Source: Paludisphaera soli (GTDB lineage: Bacteria; Planctomycetota; Planctomycetia; Isosphaerales; Isosphaeraceae). From it: a stretch of 64,000 nucleotides of DNA. The DNA lies in NCBI RefSeq assembly GCF_011064595.1, contig NZ_JAALJI010000005.1:281943-345942 (forward strand). Reading direction: 5' to 3'. The stretch's first letter is position 1. Every line of letters starts with the position of its first letter. Positions 63,862 through 64,000 of the stretch are shown here, in pieces. The notes below the pieces were generated by a model. The model saw only the letters and a program-made list of their open reading frames with translations, was not told where the DNA came from and made no database searches. The position numbers and the translations under genes were made by a program.

Positions 63862-64000
63862 TCAGGGGCGGGGCGACGTCCTGGACGCCGCCAGGCGTTC
63901 GAACCGGCGGGCCCGCAGCGCGGCCAGGTGCGCCAGCCTCGCCGCGCGGAGGTTGCGGAAGGGCGAGGCGTGCTGCGGGGCGACGGGCCCGGTGCGCAGG
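63862..64000 (-). CDS. C-terminal end of a second LEGR-type protein, 5' truncated by window
   Basis: Reading from the right edge, 45 codons end at TGA 63862: PVAPQHASPFRNLRAARLAH and on to an ASRTSPRP terminus. They match the C-terminus of the preceding surface protein almost residue for residue, so this is the end of a paralogue that continues beyond the window. Confidence 0.8.
   Translation of the reverse strand, partial: LRTGPVAPQHASPFRNLRAARLAHLAALRARRFERLAASRTSPRP
63893..63970 (-). repeat. 78-bp direct repeat, copy 2
   Basis: Same sequence as 61853-61930 with one mismatch, at the 3' end of the truncated paralogue. Confidence 0.92.

Overview
The window looks like a chromosomal segment of a high-GC planctomycete, most likely family Isosphaeraceae. 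This is inferred from very high GC, secreted proteins that open with LEDRRLMSA or LEGRLLLNA motifs, an ECF sigma factor with a C-terminal membrane-anchored domain, a kinase/TPR fusion, and secreted PhoD and molybdopterin enzymes. No rRNA, tRNA, CRISPR array or recognisable transposase was found by eye.

Left part (1-5250): the 3' end of a protein with a GPDGVDD tail, a DUF434-like protein, a LEDRRLMSA surface protein and a Tat-exported PhoD phosphatase. Strong GC hairpins follow the last two genes. Positions 5280-6350 hold two decayed genes, one of them a thioredoxin/TlpA-like relic. Positions 6350-10340 form a visibly lower-GC island with three exported proteins in a row: a subtilase fused to a caspase-like domain, a second caspase-like protein, and a small secreted protein.

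Middle part (10400-35000): mostly core or housekeeping genes. They include transglutaminase, methyltransferases, gyrA, a SWIM-domain protein, an FCP1-like phosphatase, a GNAT protein coupled by an ATGA overlap to an unknown gene, a glycoside hydrolase, an NnrU-like protein, a plant-type phosphofructokinase and a Yip1 protein. A GntR-regulated ABC-transporter operon has a recognisable promoter and operator. Short palindromic intergenic elements recur.

Right part (35000-64000): a membrane pyrophosphatase, a Ser/Thr kinase with TPRs, and a Ser/Thr kinase fused to a complete nicotinamidase. A small gene is bracketed by two 103-bp palindromic repeats. Next come an L7/L12-like domain protein, an ECF sigma factor, a VOC protein, a TPR protein and three Tyr/Gln/Gly-rich secreted proteins. 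After these is an isoquinoline-oxidoreductase-like Mo enzyme pair ending in a clear terminator. An operon of three paralogous exported proteins follows, each ending in a Hint domain and an almost invariant 25-residue tail. A broken di-heme cytochrome and two LEGR-type surface proteins with nearly identical 3' ends complete the window.

The candidates most likely to be new biology are the Hint/tail operon (54263-61019), the kinase-nicotinamidase fusion (41269-42855) and the subtilase-caspase island (6521-10340). All functions are read from motifs by eye; no database search was run.
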